Assembly: GCF_021215455.1 (NCBI RefSeq)
Contig: NZ_JAJPWV010000002.1
Span: forward strand, 620,001-684,000
From: Mucilaginibacter roseus
Lineage (GTDB): Bacteria; Bacteroidota; Bacteroidia; Sphingobacteriales; Sphingobacteriaceae
Direction: 5' to 3'
DNA: 64,000 bases
Below the pieces are notes generated by a model. It was not told where the DNA came from, did not search any database, and saw only the letters and a list, made by a program, of their open reading frames with translations. Position numbers and translations under genes: made by a program. Numbering within the stretch: the stretch's first letter is position 1; each line of letters opens with the position of its first letter. Shown piece after piece: positions 24,161 to 34,700 of this stretch.

Positions 24161-24625
24161 ATGAATATTGAGCAAAGGGTTAAAGAACTTGTTGAAGAGA
24201 AGATAGCCGACCGCCCTGACCTGTTCATTGTAAGCATTAAGTTTCACTCGAACGGGAAACTGGTAATACTGGTTGATGGTGATAACGGCATCGGCATTGA
24301 TGATTGTGTAAAGATAAGCCGCCATGTTGGCTTCCATCTGGAAGAGGAGAACACCATTGAAACGGCTTACAACCTTGAAGTATCATCGCCGGGTATTGAT
24401 ATGCCGCTTACCTTGCTAAGGCAATATGCCAAAAACATGGGCAGGCAGTTATCAATCAAAACAACCGCGGGTACCAAGCGCGAAGGCAAACTACTGGCCG
24501 CTGACGAAAACACAGTGACCATTGAAGAAAAAGTAAAAGAAAAAGGGAAAAAGGCTGAATTGGTTGAAAGCGTAATCCCGATAAATGAAATAAATGAAAC
24601 CAAGGTTTTAATATCATTCAAATAA
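24161..24625 (+). CDS. rimP: Ribosome maturation factor RimP
   Basis: A 154-residue protein needed for 30S assembly. The ATG at 24161 gives the expected start MNIEQRVKELVEEKI. An earlier in-frame start would place 24 extra codons across the hairpin. Conserved parts are the N-terminal alpha/beta domain (DLFIVSIKFHSNGKLVILVDGD, then ISRHVGFHLEE) and LEVSSPGIDMPL, with a C-terminal SH3-like domain (RQLSIKTTAGTKREGKLLA). It is followed 4 bases later by nusA, as in many bacteria. Confidence 0.95.
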   Translation: MNIEQRVKELVEEKIADRPDLFIVSIKFHSNGKLVILVDGDNGIGIDDCVKISRHVGFHLEEENTIETAYNLEVSSPGIDMPLTLLRQYAKNMGRQLSIKTTAGTKREGKLLAADENTVTIEEKVKEKGKKAELVESVIPINEINETKVLISFK

Positions 24626-24629
24626 ATAA

Positions 24630-25865
24630 ATGAGCAATATTAATTTAATTGACTCTTTTCAGGAGTTCAAAGATTTTAAGAACATTGACCGCCCTACCAT
24701 GATGAGCGTGCTTGAAGACGTTTTCAGAAGCATGATCAAAAAGAAGTATGGCACCGACGAAAATTGCGACGTAATTGTAAACACCGACAATGGTGACTTG
24801 GAGATATGGCGTACACGCCAGATAGTTGAGGATGGCTTTAGTGAGGATGATGACCTGGAGATTGAGCTTGCCGAGGCAAAAAACATTGACCCGGATTACG
24901 AGGTTGGTGATGAGCACGTAGAGCAGATTACGCTGGAAAGCTTTGGCCGCCGTGCTATTTTAGCCGCACGCCAAACACTGGTGTCAAAAATATTGGAGCT
25001 TGAGAAAGACGAGATCTTCAAAAAATACAAAGACCGCGTAGGCGAAATTGTAACCGGCGAGGTTTACCAGGTGTGGAAAAAAGAAACCCTGATACTGGAT
25101 GATGAAGGCAACGAGCTTTTATTACCTAAAACAGAGCAGATACCTGCCGACTACTTTAAAAAAGGCGACAACGTAAAAGCGGTGGTTTTAAAGGTTGATA
25201 TGATGAACAGCAACCCCAAAATTATAATCTCGCGTACTGCCCCTGAGTTTTTACAACGCTTGTTTGAGCAAGAGGTACCGGAGATATTTGACGGTTTGAT
25301 CACCATTAAAAAGATTGTTCGTGAACCGGGCGAGCGCGCCAAGGTAGCGGTAGAATCATATGACGACCGTATTGACCCTGTTGGTGCCTGCGTAGGTATG
25401 AAAGGTTCACGTATACATGGTATCGTTCGTGAGTTGAAGAACGAGAACATCGACGTGATTAACTTTACCAACAACATTCAGTTATACATACAGCGCGCCC
25501 TTTCACCGGCCAAGATAACTTCAATTAAGCTTGACGATGAAAAGAAAACCGCTGCCGTGTACCTGAAACCTGACCAGGTTTCATTAGCCATAGGCCGTGG
25601 CGGCCATAACATTAAACTGGCCGGCAAGTTAACCGGTTACGAAATTGATGTTTACCGCGAAGCTGATGAACTGGAAGAGGACGTTGATATTGAAGAATTC
25701 TCAGACGAGATTGACAGCTGGATACTTGACGAGTTTAAACGCGTTGGTTTAGATACAGCCAAATCAGTTTTAGCCCTTAGCGTTGGCGAACTGGTTAAAC
25801 GTACTGACCTTGAAGAGGAAACCATAAAAGAAGTTCTGTCAATATTGCAAGCGGAATTTGAATAA
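24630..25865 (+). CDS. nusA: Transcription termination/antitermination protein NusA
   Basis: A 411-residue RNA polymerase-binding factor controlling pausing, termination and antitermination. The order is the N-terminal polymerase-binding domain (to about 125), S1 (about 135-200, VGEIVTGEVYQVWKKETLIL), KH1 (about 235-300, ERAKVAVESYDDRIDPVGACVG) and KH2 (about 305-370, AVYLKPDQVSLAIGRGGHNIKLA). A short acidic tail with a helical repeat ends it. It lacks the paired C-terminal AR repeats of E. coli NusA, as is usual here. NusA may regulate its own operon through the leader hairpin. Confidence 0.97.
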   Translation: MSNINLIDSFQEFKDFKNIDRPTMMSVLEDVFRSMIKKKYGTDENCDVIVNTDNGDLEIWRTRQIVEDGFSEDDDLEIELAEAKNIDPDYEVGDEHVEQITLESFGRRAILAARQTLVSKILELEKDEIFKKYKDRVGEIVTGEVYQVWKKETLILDDEGNELLLPKTEQIPADYFKKGDNVKAVVLKVDMMNSNPKIIISRTAPEFLQRLFEQEVPEIFDGLITIKKIVREPGERAKVAVESYDDRIDPVGACVGMKGSRIHGIVRELKNENIDVINFTNNIQLYIQRALSPAKITSIKLDDEKKTAAVYLKPDQVSLAIGRGGHNIKLAGKLTGYEIDVYREADELEEDVDIEEFSDEIDSWILDEFKRVGLDTAKSVLALSVGELVKRTDLEEETIKEVLSILQAEFE

Positions 25866-25890
25866 AATCAATTAAGCCGATATAAAATCG

Positions 25891-25898
25891 TATTTTTG
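25891..25898 (+). promoter_or_regulatory. Possible internal -7 box before infB
   Basis: TATTTTTG matches TAnnTTTG, 30 bases before the infB start in the 63-base nusA-infB gap. No TTTG -33 box is visible at 19-21 bases, so this is weak. Confidence 0.35.
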
Positions 25899-25928
25899 CA
25901 AATATTATAAGCAGAGAAAGAATAATAA

Positions 25929-28841
25929 ATGTCAGAAGACAAAAGCATAAAATTAATTAAAGCCGTAAAGGAACTGAACATTGGTATGGGTACCATTGTC
26001 GATTTTCTTGCTACCAAAGGTTTCAAAGTTGAAAAACAACCTATGGCTAAGCTGGATGGTGACATGTATACCGCATTGTTAAAGGAATTTGCTGCTGACA
26101 AGATCATTAAGGAAGAAGCCAAGCAGATCAGTATAGGCAAGATCAGGAAAGAGGAGACACCTGCCGTTCCTGAAAAACCTGCAGAGCCTCGTCGCTCCAA
26201 AGAGTTTGAAAACGAAGAGATACTGATTAAAAACGCCGGCAACTTTACTGCACAACCAGAAAAGACAAAAACTGCTGAGCCCGCTGCTCCTGAAAAAACA
26301 GACGAGCGCAGCGATAACCTGCCGGGTGTAAAGGTTGTAGGTAAAATTGACCTTGACAGCCTGAACAAGCCGCAGCCTGCGGCACCAAAACCTGCAGAGC
26401 AGCCAAAACCGGCACCGGCTCCTGAAGTTAAGGCCGAAGCAAAACCGGAAGTTAAGCCGGAAGCACCTGCCGCAGCTCCTGTTAAGGAAGAGAAACCGGC
26501 CGTTCCGGAGCAACCTAAACAGGCACCGGTAGCCGCCGAAAATAAACCGGCGCAGCCACAGCAGCCTAAACCGGTGGCGCAACCTGCGCCGGAGCAACCG
26601 GCAGCAGAGGGCGACGACGTTATACGTGCCAAGGCACAGCGCCTTACCGGGCCAAACATTGTAGGTAAAATACAATTGCCGGTTAACGAGCCGAAACGTA
26701 ACCCGGTGGCATCATCGTCAAACCCGGGTGCGGCTGACCATAAGCGCAAAAGAAAACGCAAGGAAGGCGGTGGCCCTAATCAACCAGGTGGCCAGCAAGG
26801 CCCCGGACAAGGGCAAGGCCAGCAAGGCGGCCGTCCGGATTTCAGGAACCGAGGTAACCATCCGGGTGGTAACAGGCCTGATAACCGTAACCGTAATGCT
26901 CAGCCAGGTGCTCCTAAAGAGGAACCATCTGAAAAAGATATACAAGATCAAATTAAGGCAACACTTGCCCGCCTTAGCGGTGCAGGTAAATCGGGCAAAT
27001 TTGCACAGCGTGCTAAATTCCGCCGCCAAAAACGTGATGATGTTGCCGCCAGCGCCGAGGAACTGGCAATGGAGCAGGAAGCACAATCAAGGGTACTTAA
27101 AGTAACCGAGTTTGTAACTGCTAATGAGCTTGCATCCATGATGGATGTTGCGGTAACGCAGATCATCTCAACCTGTATGAGTTTGGGTATGTTCGTATCC
27201 ATCAACCAAAGGCTGGATGCAGAAACATTAACCATTGTTGCTGATGAGTTTGGTTACCAGATAGAGTTTGTAAAACCAGAGGATGAGGAAGCCAACCTGG
27301 AAGAGGTTGACGATCCGGCAGATCTGATTCCGCGCGCGCCGATTGTTACCATCATGGGGCACGTTGACCACGGTAAAACATCTTTGCTTGACTTTATACG
27401 TAATACCAACGTAATTGGCGGTGAGGCCGGTGGTATAACTCAGCACATTGGTGCTTACGAGGTTACCCTGCCTGAAAATAAAGGTAAGATCACCTTCCTG
27501 GATACGCCGGGTCACGAAGCGTTTACCGCGATGCGTGCACGTGGTGCCCAGGTAACAGATATTGTTATTATTGTGATAGCTGCTGACGATAGCGTGATGC
27601 CGCAAACCCGTGAGGCCATTAACCACGCGCAGGCTGCCGGTGCGCCAATCATCTTCGCTTTCAACAAAATTGATAAACCGGGTGCCAATGCCGATAAGGT
27701 ACGTGAGCAACTGGCTGGCATGAATATACTGGTTGAAGAATGGGGCGGTAAATACCAGTCGCAAGAGATTTCAGCTAAATCAGGCCTGAACGTCGATAAA
27801 CTGCTTGAAAAAATATTGCTTGAAGCCGAGTTACTTGAGCTGAAGGCCAACCCTAACAAACGTGCCGTAGGTACCGTTATTGAGGCCGCCCTTGATAAAG
27901 GCCGTGGTATTGTTACTACGGTGCTTGTACAGGCAGGCCGCCTTAAAGTGGGCGATCCGATACTGGCAGGTTGCTACAGCGGCCGTGTTAAGGCGTTAAC
28001 CAACGAGCGTGGTATGCGTGTTGAATCAGCAGGCCCGTCAACACCGGTACAGGTGTTGGGTATGCAGGGTGCCCCTACCGCGGGTGATAAGTTCAACGCG
28101 ATGGACAGCGAGCCGGAAGCACGTGAAATTGCCAACAAGCGTTTGCAGCTGCAACGTGAGCAAGGTTTGCGTACGCAAAAACACATCACGCTTGATGAGA
28201 TCGGCCGTCGTTTGGCAGTTGGTAACTTTAAGGAGCTTAACATCATTGTTAAAGGTGACGTGGATGGTTCAATCGAGGCATTGTCTGACTCGTTGTTGAA
28301 ACTCTCTACCGAGCAGATACAGGTTAACATCATATCAAAAGCCGTTGGTCAGATTTCCGAGTCTGACGTATTGCTGGCTTCAGCGTCTGATGCGATCATC
28401 ATCGGTTTCCAGGTACGCCCTTCAGGTGGTGCCCGCAAACTGGCCGAGCAGGAGCAGATCGATATCAGGCTATACTCTATCATCTACGACGCGATCAACG
28501 AGATCAAGGCTGCGATGGAAGGTATGCTTGCGCCAACCTTTGAAGAGAAGATTGTGGCTAACGTTGAGATACGTGAAACCTTTAAGATCAGCAAAGTGGG
28601 TACCATCGCAGGTTGTATGGTATTGGATGGCAAGATCACCCGTAACAGTAAGATCCGTATCATCCGCGAGGGTGTGGTAATTTACACCGGCGAACTGGCT
28701 TCACTTAAGCGTTATAAAGACGATGTGAAAGAAGTGAACGCGGGTTACGAGTGCGGCTTGAACATCCAAAACTTTAACAATATTGAAGTAGGCGACATAG
28801 TGGAAGCTTACGAGAACGTTGAAGTAAAACGTAAACTGTAA
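25929..28841 (+). CDS. infB: Translation initiation factor IF-2
   Basis: A 970-residue GTPase that places initiator tRNA on the ribosome. The first 60 residues form an IF2_N-like domain. A low-complexity stretch rich in Pro, Ala, Lys and Glu follows to about residue 255, then a Gly/Gln/Asn/Arg-rich segment (about 270-335). The G domain carries [14 protein letters not shown] (G1), DTPGHEAF (G3) and FNKIDKP (G4). EF-Tu-like and IF2 domains complete it. Size is typical for Bacteroidota. The message ends at a strong terminator 26 bases later. Confidence 0.97.
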   Translation: MSEDKSIKLIKAVKELNIGMGTIVDFLATKGFKVEKQPMAKLDGDMYTALLKEFAADKIIKEEAKQISIGKIRKEETPAVPEKPAEPRRSKEFENEEILIKNAGNFTAQPEKTKTAEPAAPEKTDERSDNLPGVKVVGKIDLDSLNKPQPAAPKPAEQPKPAPAPEVKAEAKPEVKPEAPAAAPVKEEKPAVPEQPKQAPVAAENKPAQPQQPKPVAQPAPEQPAAEGDDVIRAKAQRLTGPNIVGKIQLPVNEPKRNPVASSSNPGAADHKRKRKRKEGGGPNQPGGQQGPGQGQGQQGGRPDFRNRGNHPGGNRPDNRNRNAQPGAPKEEPSEKDIQDQIKATLARLSGAGKSGKFAQRAKFRRQKRDDVAASAEELAMEQEAQSRVLKVTEFVTANELASMMDVAVTQIISTCMSLGMFVSINQRLDAETLTIVADEFGYQIEFVKPEDEEANLEEVDDPADLIPRAPIVTIMGHVDHGKTSLLDFIRNTNVIGGEAGGITQHIGAYEVTLPENKGKITFLDTPGHEAFTAMRARGAQVTDIVIIVIAADDSVMPQTREAINHAQAAGAPIIFAFNKIDKPGANADKVREQLAGMNILVEEWGGKYQSQEISAKSGLNVDKLLEKILLEAELLELKANPNKRAVGTVIEAALDKGRGIVTTVLVQAGRLKVGDPILAGCYSGRVKALTNERGMRVESAGPSTPVQVLGMQGAPTAGDKFNAMDSEPEAREIANKRLQLQREQGLRTQKHITLDEIGRRLAVGNFKELNIIVKGDVDGSIEALSDSLLKLSTEQIQVNIISKAVGQISESDVLLASASDAIIIGFQVRPSGGARKLAEQEQIDIRLYSIIYDAINEIKAAMEGMLAPTFEEKIVANVEIRETFKISKVGTIAGCMVLDGKITRNSKIRIIREGVVIYTGELASLKRYKDDVKEVNAGYECGLNIQNFNNIEVGDIVEAYENVEVKRKL

Positions 28842-28867
28842 CAGTACTTAACACTGAATATATTTAT

Positions 28868-28893
28868 GGCTTGCCAAATGGCAAGCCTTTTTT
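28868..28893 (+). terminator. Intrinsic terminator of the rimP-nusA-infB operon
   Basis: GGCTTGCC-aaat-GGCAAGCC followed by TTTTTTG, a textbook hairpin 26 bases after the infB stop. Confidence 0.92.
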
Positions 28894-28933
28894 GTTTGCT
28901 GCTACTCTCCTATTGAAATAAAAATCAAAAGCA

Positions 28934-28964
28934 TTTGGATAATTACGAAATATTCGTAGATTTA
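28934..28964 (+). promoter_or_regulatory. Promoter of the BlaI/BlaR1-like pair
   Basis: TTTG (28934-28937), exactly 19 bases, then TAGATTTA (28957-28964), one base off TAnnTTTG. The ATG at 28985 leaves a leader of about 15 bases. Two inverted repeats overlap the promoter. Confidence 0.65.
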
Positions 28965-28971
28965 CGATCTA
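28945..28971 (+). promoter_or_regulatory. Candidate BlaI-type operators over the promoter
   Basis: ACGAA-ata-TTCGT (28945-28957) lies between the -33 and -7 boxes. TAGAT-ttacg-ATCTA (28957-28971) covers the -7 box. Dyads of this size next to a BlaI-family gene suggest autorepression, released when the membrane protease cuts BlaI. Confidence 0.55.
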
Positions 28972-28984
28972 TTAGTAATCTATC

Positions 28985-29350
28985 ATGGAGAAACTTACAC
29001 AACAGGAAGAAGAAGCGATGCAGGTGATTTGGCAAAAAGCCCCGGCTTTTGTAAAGGATTTTCTGGATGCTATGCCTGAGCCTAAACCACCCTACACTAC
29101 CCTTGCTTCAACCATCAAAAATCTCGAAAAAAAGGGCTACGTACAAAGCGAAAAGCTGGCTAACTCGTATCGCTACTCCCCGCTTATAAAAGCCGAAGAG
29201 TATAAAGCCAAATTTATGAAGGGCTTTGTAAAGGATTATTTTAAAAGTTCGTACAAAGAGCTGATCGCGTTTTTCGCCAAAGAAGAAAAAATAAGCACGG
29301 ATGAATTGAAAGAGATCATTAATATGATTGAAAAAGGCGACAACCACTAA
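28985..29350 (+). CDS. BlaI/MecI/CopY-family transcriptional repressor
   Basis: A 121-residue winged-helix repressor. It starts MEKLTQQEEEAMQVIWQKAPAF; the helix-turn-helix includes PPYTTLASTIKNLEKKGYVQSEK, with the classic TTV/TTL recognition region. A C-terminal dimerisation segment has FVKDYFKSSYKELIAFFAKEEK. The M56 protease gene follows 10 bases after its stop. In the beta-lactamase paradigm the protease cleaves the repressor after sensing an antibiotic. No beta-lactamase is nearby, so the controlled response is unknown and may be a general envelope-stress or turnover circuit. Confidence 0.93.
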   Translation: MEKLTQQEEEAMQVIWQKAPAFVKDFLDAMPEPKPPYTTLASTIKNLEKKGYVQSEKLANSYRYSPLIKAEEYKAKFMKGFVKDYFKSSYKELIAFFAKEEKISTDELKEIINMIEKGDNH

Positions 29351-29360
29351 ACCTTACCAT

Positions 29361-31085
29361 ATGCCTGCGCTGTTCGAATATTTTTTGAAGCTGTCTATCA
29401 GTGTTTCCGTAATTTACTTGTTTTACCAGTTGGTATTGCGCCGACTTACGTTTTATAATCTTAACCGATGGTACCTGGCCGGATATACAGTGCTGTGTTT
29501 TGTTATGCCTTTTGTAGATGTATCAAAACTTACAACCAATACCGGACGACGATCAATTGTTCAATATGTACCTACGGTAAACTCCATAACCACGGCTAAT
29601 ATAACCAGAGCTTCAATAAGTACCACACAAACCATCAACTGGTGGCAGGTAGTAATATACATCTTAGTGGCAGGTTCGGCCATAATGTTTTTAAGGATGA
29701 TGGTGCAAGTAATCGCCCTGCGTAAAATAAAGCGAACATCAGTAGTTATTAGTGAGGGCAATACGAATATCTATCATACCAATAGTAACATCACCCCATT
29801 CTCGTTCGGTAGCAGCATATACCTTAACAAAAACCTGCATACCGAGGCTGAATTGGAAGAGATCATACTACACGAGTATGTTCATGTTAGGCAGTTGCAT
29901 ACACTTGACATAATACTGGCCGAATTGCTTTGCATCATTAACTGGTATAATCCGTTTGCCTGGCTTATCCGGCATAGCATCAAACAAAACCTGGAATACA
30001 TCGCCGATGATAATGTGGTAAATACCGGCATCGATAAAAAGGCTTATCAATACCACCTGCTAAAAGTTATCGGCATACCGCAATATCGCATAGCTAATCA
30101 ATTCAATTTCGCATCCCTAAAAAACCGTATCATGATGATGAACAAAGCACGCTCAGCAAAAATTAACCTGCTTAAATTTCTTTTTATTTTGCTATTACTG
30201 GCAGTAATACTCGTGGCATTCCGTAATCAGGTTTTGCTGCAGCAAGTTGCGCCGGAAACCTATGCGGTTATTTTTTATGACCTGGATAATGGTAAGCGTT
30301 TGGCTGATGTAGAAGTAAAAGAAATTAACGGCGACAAAATCTACAAAAGCGATAACAATGGCTATTTAGTTGTTAAGCCAAGCCCGTCCAGGAATAAAAA
30401 GCTCAGTGTTAATTTAAGAGTTAAGAAAGCAGGATACTTTAGTATCGACCGTATTTTCACTTATCAATTCCGCGATCAGGAAAATACGATTATTGAGGTA
30501 TTAGCCCTTAGAAAGCAAAGCATTATTAACAAGTGTAAGGGATGCGATACCTTTGAAGCATATTTAAAAGTGCTGCAAACCAATTCATCATCGCTAAGAA
30601 ACGAGGCAGATGGTTACTACGCAGCATTGATAAATCAAAACAAAAAAAATAGCTCGCTAAAACTATCTGCAAAAAAACCAAAGCATGATAAAAATTCTGT
30701 TAAAATGGCAAAAGCATCCATTTCAATAATAGAGAAAGGTAAAACTGTAACATCAATAAGCGCGGAAGATTCACTTCTGATAGATACATCAAAAAAAATG
30801 ATGACCTTTTATGGTAAGGTTAAAGTTCAGGATGGCGACAAAACCATCAACGCCAGTAAAATGACCATACCACAACGCACCTGGCTCGGCTGGACAAGCG
30901 CATTGGTTTTGATTGACGGGGTAGAACGGTCTGTCGACGAATTACAGAATATCGATGAAAAGAGCGTTAAATCATTTACATTACTAAGAGATGCTTCTGC
31001 CACTGCAATATATGGCTCTCGCGGAGCAAATGGTGTTATACTGGTGCAAACCAAAAAGCCCGCCGAAAAGATCGGCAACAATTGA
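29361..31085 (+). CDS. M56/BlaR1-like membrane metalloprotease fused to a TonB-receptor plug motif
   Basis: A 574-residue protein. The ATG at 29361 is chosen because it gives the normal BlaR1 start MPALFEYFLKLSISVSVIYLF. Several membrane helices are in the first 290 residues. The zinc site is HEYVH (171-175), with the third ligand Glu in LEYIADDNVV (about 213). A last helix is at about 275-292. The remainder is predicted to lie outside the inner membrane: an Ig-like carboxypeptidase-regulatory part (LADVEVKEINGDKI), then a C-terminal LIDGVERSVDELQNI...DASATAIYGSRGANGVILVQT. The latter is the plug signature of SusC-type receptors. Such fusions are known in Bacteroidota but unexplained. Confidence 0.85.
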   Translation: MPALFEYFLKLSISVSVIYLFYQLVLRRLTFYNLNRWYLAGYTVLCFVMPFVDVSKLTTNTGRRSIVQYVPTVNSITTANITRASISTTQTINWWQVVIYILVAGSAIMFLRMMVQVIALRKIKRTSVVISEGNTNIYHTNSNITPFSFGSSIYLNKNLHTEAELEEIILHEYVHVRQLHTLDIILAELLCIINWYNPFAWLIRHSIKQNLEYIADDNVVNTGIDKKAYQYHLLKVIGIPQYRIANQFNFASLKNRIMMMNKARSAKINLLKFLFILLLLAVILVAFRNQVLLQQVAPETYAVIFYDLDNGKRLADVEVKEINGDKIYKSDNNGYLVVKPSPSRNKKLSVNLRVKKAGYFSIDRIFTYQFRDQENTIIEVLALRKQSIINKCKGCDTFEAYLKVLQTNSSSLRNEADGYYAALINQNKKNSSLKLSAKKPKHDKNSVKMAKASISIIEKGKTVTSISAEDSLLIDTSKKMMTFYGKVKVQDGDKTINASKMTIPQRTWLGWTSALVLIDGVERSVDELQNIDEKSVKSFTLLRDASATAIYGSRGANGVILVQTKKPAEKIGNN

Positions 31086-31096
31086 TTAATAAATCA

Positions 31097-31702
31097 CTAA
31101 ACCTTCAATAAATTTCCAACAAAAGTTTGCCAGTGCGGGGCTGACAGTCCATGGCGTGCGGTTAGTCCTACTACAAAATTACGTGCTTTATCCAACAGGT
31201 TTCCGTCGGTATTGGGCTTTTCGTTGCGGCCATGTACTTCTGCACTAACCTTGTTGCCGCTGCGTTCCACTATAAAGGTGTTGGTTGAATCGTGACTAAA
31301 AAAATGCGTTACCGCTTCCTGGTTGCGCGGGTTAGCCACCGGACGAACGGTCATTACATAATATTCCGTGTTGCCTGTTTCATCTTCGTGCTCATGTACT
31401 TCTTCAATGCGCACCCAATCATAGCCGTCGCCCCCGGCCGGACCCGGACCGGGCATATCTATACATAACACATCGCCCTTTTCGGCTATTTTGTAGGCCG
31501 CGTTACCTTGCGTATCAGTAATGGCGAAGGTTGAACCCGCCTGTCCTACATATTGGTGCCAATTGCTTATATCCTTTAAGCGGTTTTTCACGAGCAAAAA
31601 ATGTTTGTGCGCCTCTATGGGCGAACTCAAACCGGTGAACTCAACAACATCATTATGTTCTCCCTCTTTTTGCTCGGGAATAAATTTAGCGGTAGCCTCC
31701 AT
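31097..31702 (-). CDS. Conserved hypothetical protein
   Basis: A 201-residue soluble protein without signal or membrane segments. It begins MEATAKFIPEQKEGEHNDVV. The middle carries a Gly/Pro loop (MPGPGPAGGDGYDWVRIEE), a HEHEDETGNTEYYVMTV segment and a late GRNEKPNTDGNLLDKARNF. The sequence reads as a cytoplasmic alpha/beta protein with a substrate-like loop. I do not recognise the family and propose no function. It is last in the long minus-strand block, 66 bases after the sprA stop, and convergent to the BlaR1-like gene. Confidence 0.65.
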   Translation of the reverse strand: MEATAKFIPEQKEGEHNDVVEFTGLSSPIEAHKHFLLVKNRLKDISNWHQYVGQAGSTFAITDTQGNAAYKIAEKGDVLCIDMPGPGPAGGDGYDWVRIEEVHEHEDETGNTEYYVMTVRPVANPRNQEAVTHFFSHDSTNTFIVERSGNKVSAEVHGRNEKPNTDGNLLDKARNFVVGLTARHGLSAPHWQTFVGNLLKV

Positions 31703-31768
31703 GTTATAGCTTTTAGTGATAACAAAACTATGGCAGTGCTGTTCAGCAAAATCTCAATTTATGGCTCG

Positions 31769-34700
31769 TTATTGTAACAACAACTTTAAATTGATACCAA
31801 AATTGGTAAAGGAAGTGTTAAAGCTTTGCGAGGTATAAGGGCGGGTGATATTTGAATCGTAAAAAATATTCAGGTTAAAGCGTTGATTGATCACATAATC
31901 AATAGCCGGGCGTATGGTGATATTTTGCGCGCCTGATGATACCTCTGCCGACTGCACATCGGCGCGATAGATGAGCGTTTTATTATCGCGCAGAGCAACA
32001 TCAAGCTTAAAGTTCACATCATTATTACTCCGCGAGTTGCCGAACAAACCGAACGGAAATTTAAATTTAGTGGTACGATAACCGAAGCCCAGCACCACAA
32101 TGTTTTCATTCAGCTGCGCCAATTGGCTATTGAGCAAGCTCAAACTAAGCGTACGGCTTTTGCGGTATTCAAAGTTAGCCGTCATGCTGTTTTTAAAGCG
32201 TACATCCATACCTACCAGCGGTACAAACTGCTCAAATATGGTTACTTGTGAAAACTGGTAGAAAGGCAAAAAGTCGGCATCTATATCCCTTGATGCTACT
32301 GCGCCGTTCTGCTCCTGGTATTGCAGCAGCGTAGTATAGCCGTTTACGTTGTATGATGAACGATAACCGTGCCGCAGGTCGAACGAGTCGAACACATCCG
32401 AAAGCAGCGGCACACGGCTTAAACCACTGTAATTGATCTGCCAGTTGGGTATTGGGGTTGATGGGAACGGGTTAAGGTTATAATTTGAAGCATTCTTACC
32501 GGTATAAGCCGCCAGGAAAGAAGTTACCAATACATCCTGCGAGTTTGGTCCGTAACCATCAGCATAGCCGCCCGTAACGCCTGCGGAGTTAGGGTTAGCC
32601 TGCCCCAAACGCTGAGACACTACCGAACGGTTTTGTAAAAATTGCTGGAATACGCTCGACACGTTATCAATACCGCTGGTACCTTTAAATGCTGTAGCCA
32701 GCGACAGGAACGATACGCTATAGCTACCCGTGGTAACCGGGCTTAGCTCCTCAAATTGGCTGGTTGATTGCTGGAACTTATAGTTGGTTTGAAAATTCCG
32801 ATCCCTGGTTCGGAAAGCGATCAGTTCAATACGAAGATCCTTTATCGGCTCAATGGTGCCCTTTAACCTGATGTCTTCATTAAAAGTTTTCACGTAAAGC
32901 TGATTTTGCAGCGAGTCGGTAGATAGCCATCCGTTGGCAACTGCCTTAGCCCTTATATCGGCCTGGCTGCCCAGCACAAAAGCCAGTCCCGGCGCGCCGT
33001 AACCCAGATCCTGCCCGAAGACATCTGTAATCGGCATATAGCCGGGTAAAAATGTGCCCTCGGTACGGGTTAGGGTACCGCTCAAACTTTTCAGACTTGT
33101 AAGCAATCCTATCCAAAAGTTACCCTTGTTATTCGGGTTATTGGCCTTGCGTATAAATGGAAACTTGTTGTACAGGCTCACAAAGTTCAGCGTTGGGTTA
33201 AGCTGTACGGTACGCGCGTTCTGTATACTGTTACCTACCTGTAATTGCGGGTCGCGCAAAGAAAACTCCGGTTGCGATTGCCAGTTAAAGTGCGTACTGT
33301 AACGTAATATGGCCGATGTCCAGTTGAGGCCCGGTATTTTGCTTATTGGCGTGGTGTAGTTAAAGTTGAGTGTATGGCTGTAGTTGGTGGTACGCCCCAG
33401 GCTTTTCAGGTTCTCCCATAAAGTGTCACGCTTAAGGCCGTTGATACGCCCGGCAGGTTCATCCACTACCGAGAGGTTGGTAGCATCAATATCCATCTGT
33501 AATGATTTGGATATGTTCCAGCCGATACCATATACACGGGTGATGTTAAAGTTTTTATTAAAGGTAGTCGGGATGGTGGTTGATGGTATGGCGATGCCAT
33601 TCAGCGGATCGTTATTCAAGCGTAGCGTATTCTCCGAGTAAAACCTGTCGAAATTGATACTGAAGTTTAACCTTGACGGCAGCAAACTAAAGTTAATATC
33701 CCGAAACAGCGCCAGCAGGTTGCTTTTAATGCGCTTCTCAAACGGTGCATAGTACTTGGGCTGATTACTGTAATTATAAGCCAGGCCAAACCTGTAAGTT
33801 TTTTGCAGATCGAGCTCGGTTACGTAATCATGATGCTGGTATTCGGTATAAGCATAACTCACGCTAAAATTCTCAATATCCCAAACGTGTACCGGCGCCG
33901 ATGGGTTGGTGCGTGCCTTATGCACATTGGTAAAGTTAAAACTTTTACGAACGGTATAATTTTCGGACACTTTGCGTATCGAGTCGCGCTGCTGTTCGCT
34001 TTTGGCAGCGGCCAGCCTGTCCTTCAGCTCAACGTCACCCAAAGCCGGGTCAAATTGCGGCGTACCTTTTTGGGTAGATACATTGATGTATGCCGGTATG
34101 CGTATGCCGCTTTTTTGCGGAAATAACTTGCCCAGCTCGGCGTTGGCCGCTACATCAAGCAACTGGTTATCGCTGCGGCTGCGCTCACTCACCCGCGAAT
34201 CCAACGCGCCAAAGCCTACGGTACTTTTACTGCCCGATACGGTTACATCGGCAAAATCAGCCAGCTTGGCGTTAAAGCGCACGGCTGCCGCCCATCCCCC
34301 ACGCTGGTCAAAATCGGTCAGGCGCAATTCATCATACCACAGGGTGGCCGTTTTATCCAGGCCATCATCATTATCATTAGTTTTAAACGGATTGCGTACA
34401 CCCAGCATAATGGTGCGCAGGCGGCTCAAATCAGGCTGGCCTTTGATGAGTACCTTTTTGCCGTTTTCTACATAAGTGTAAATAGCGTTAAGCGGCACAC
34501 CGGCATTATTACGCGCCAGCTTGGCACGGGTAAGCAAAGCCAGCTCCAGGTCAATCTGATTTTGCTCTGGCCATATCGCACCAGGATCGCGGGTGCCGGG
34601 ATGGGTAATTTTAAGCGGCACCTCGTACTCGTAATAGTTATCCTGGTAATCCACCCCTAAACGGATAAATGCGCTGATATCATTATCCCTCAACTGGTCG

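Noticed and set aside
25868..26761. 297-codon minus-strand open frame rich in Gly, Ala and Ser, opposite infB
   Set aside because: It is the antisense of the Pro/Ala/Lys-rich part of IF-2; composition bias keeps the frame open and no motif is present.
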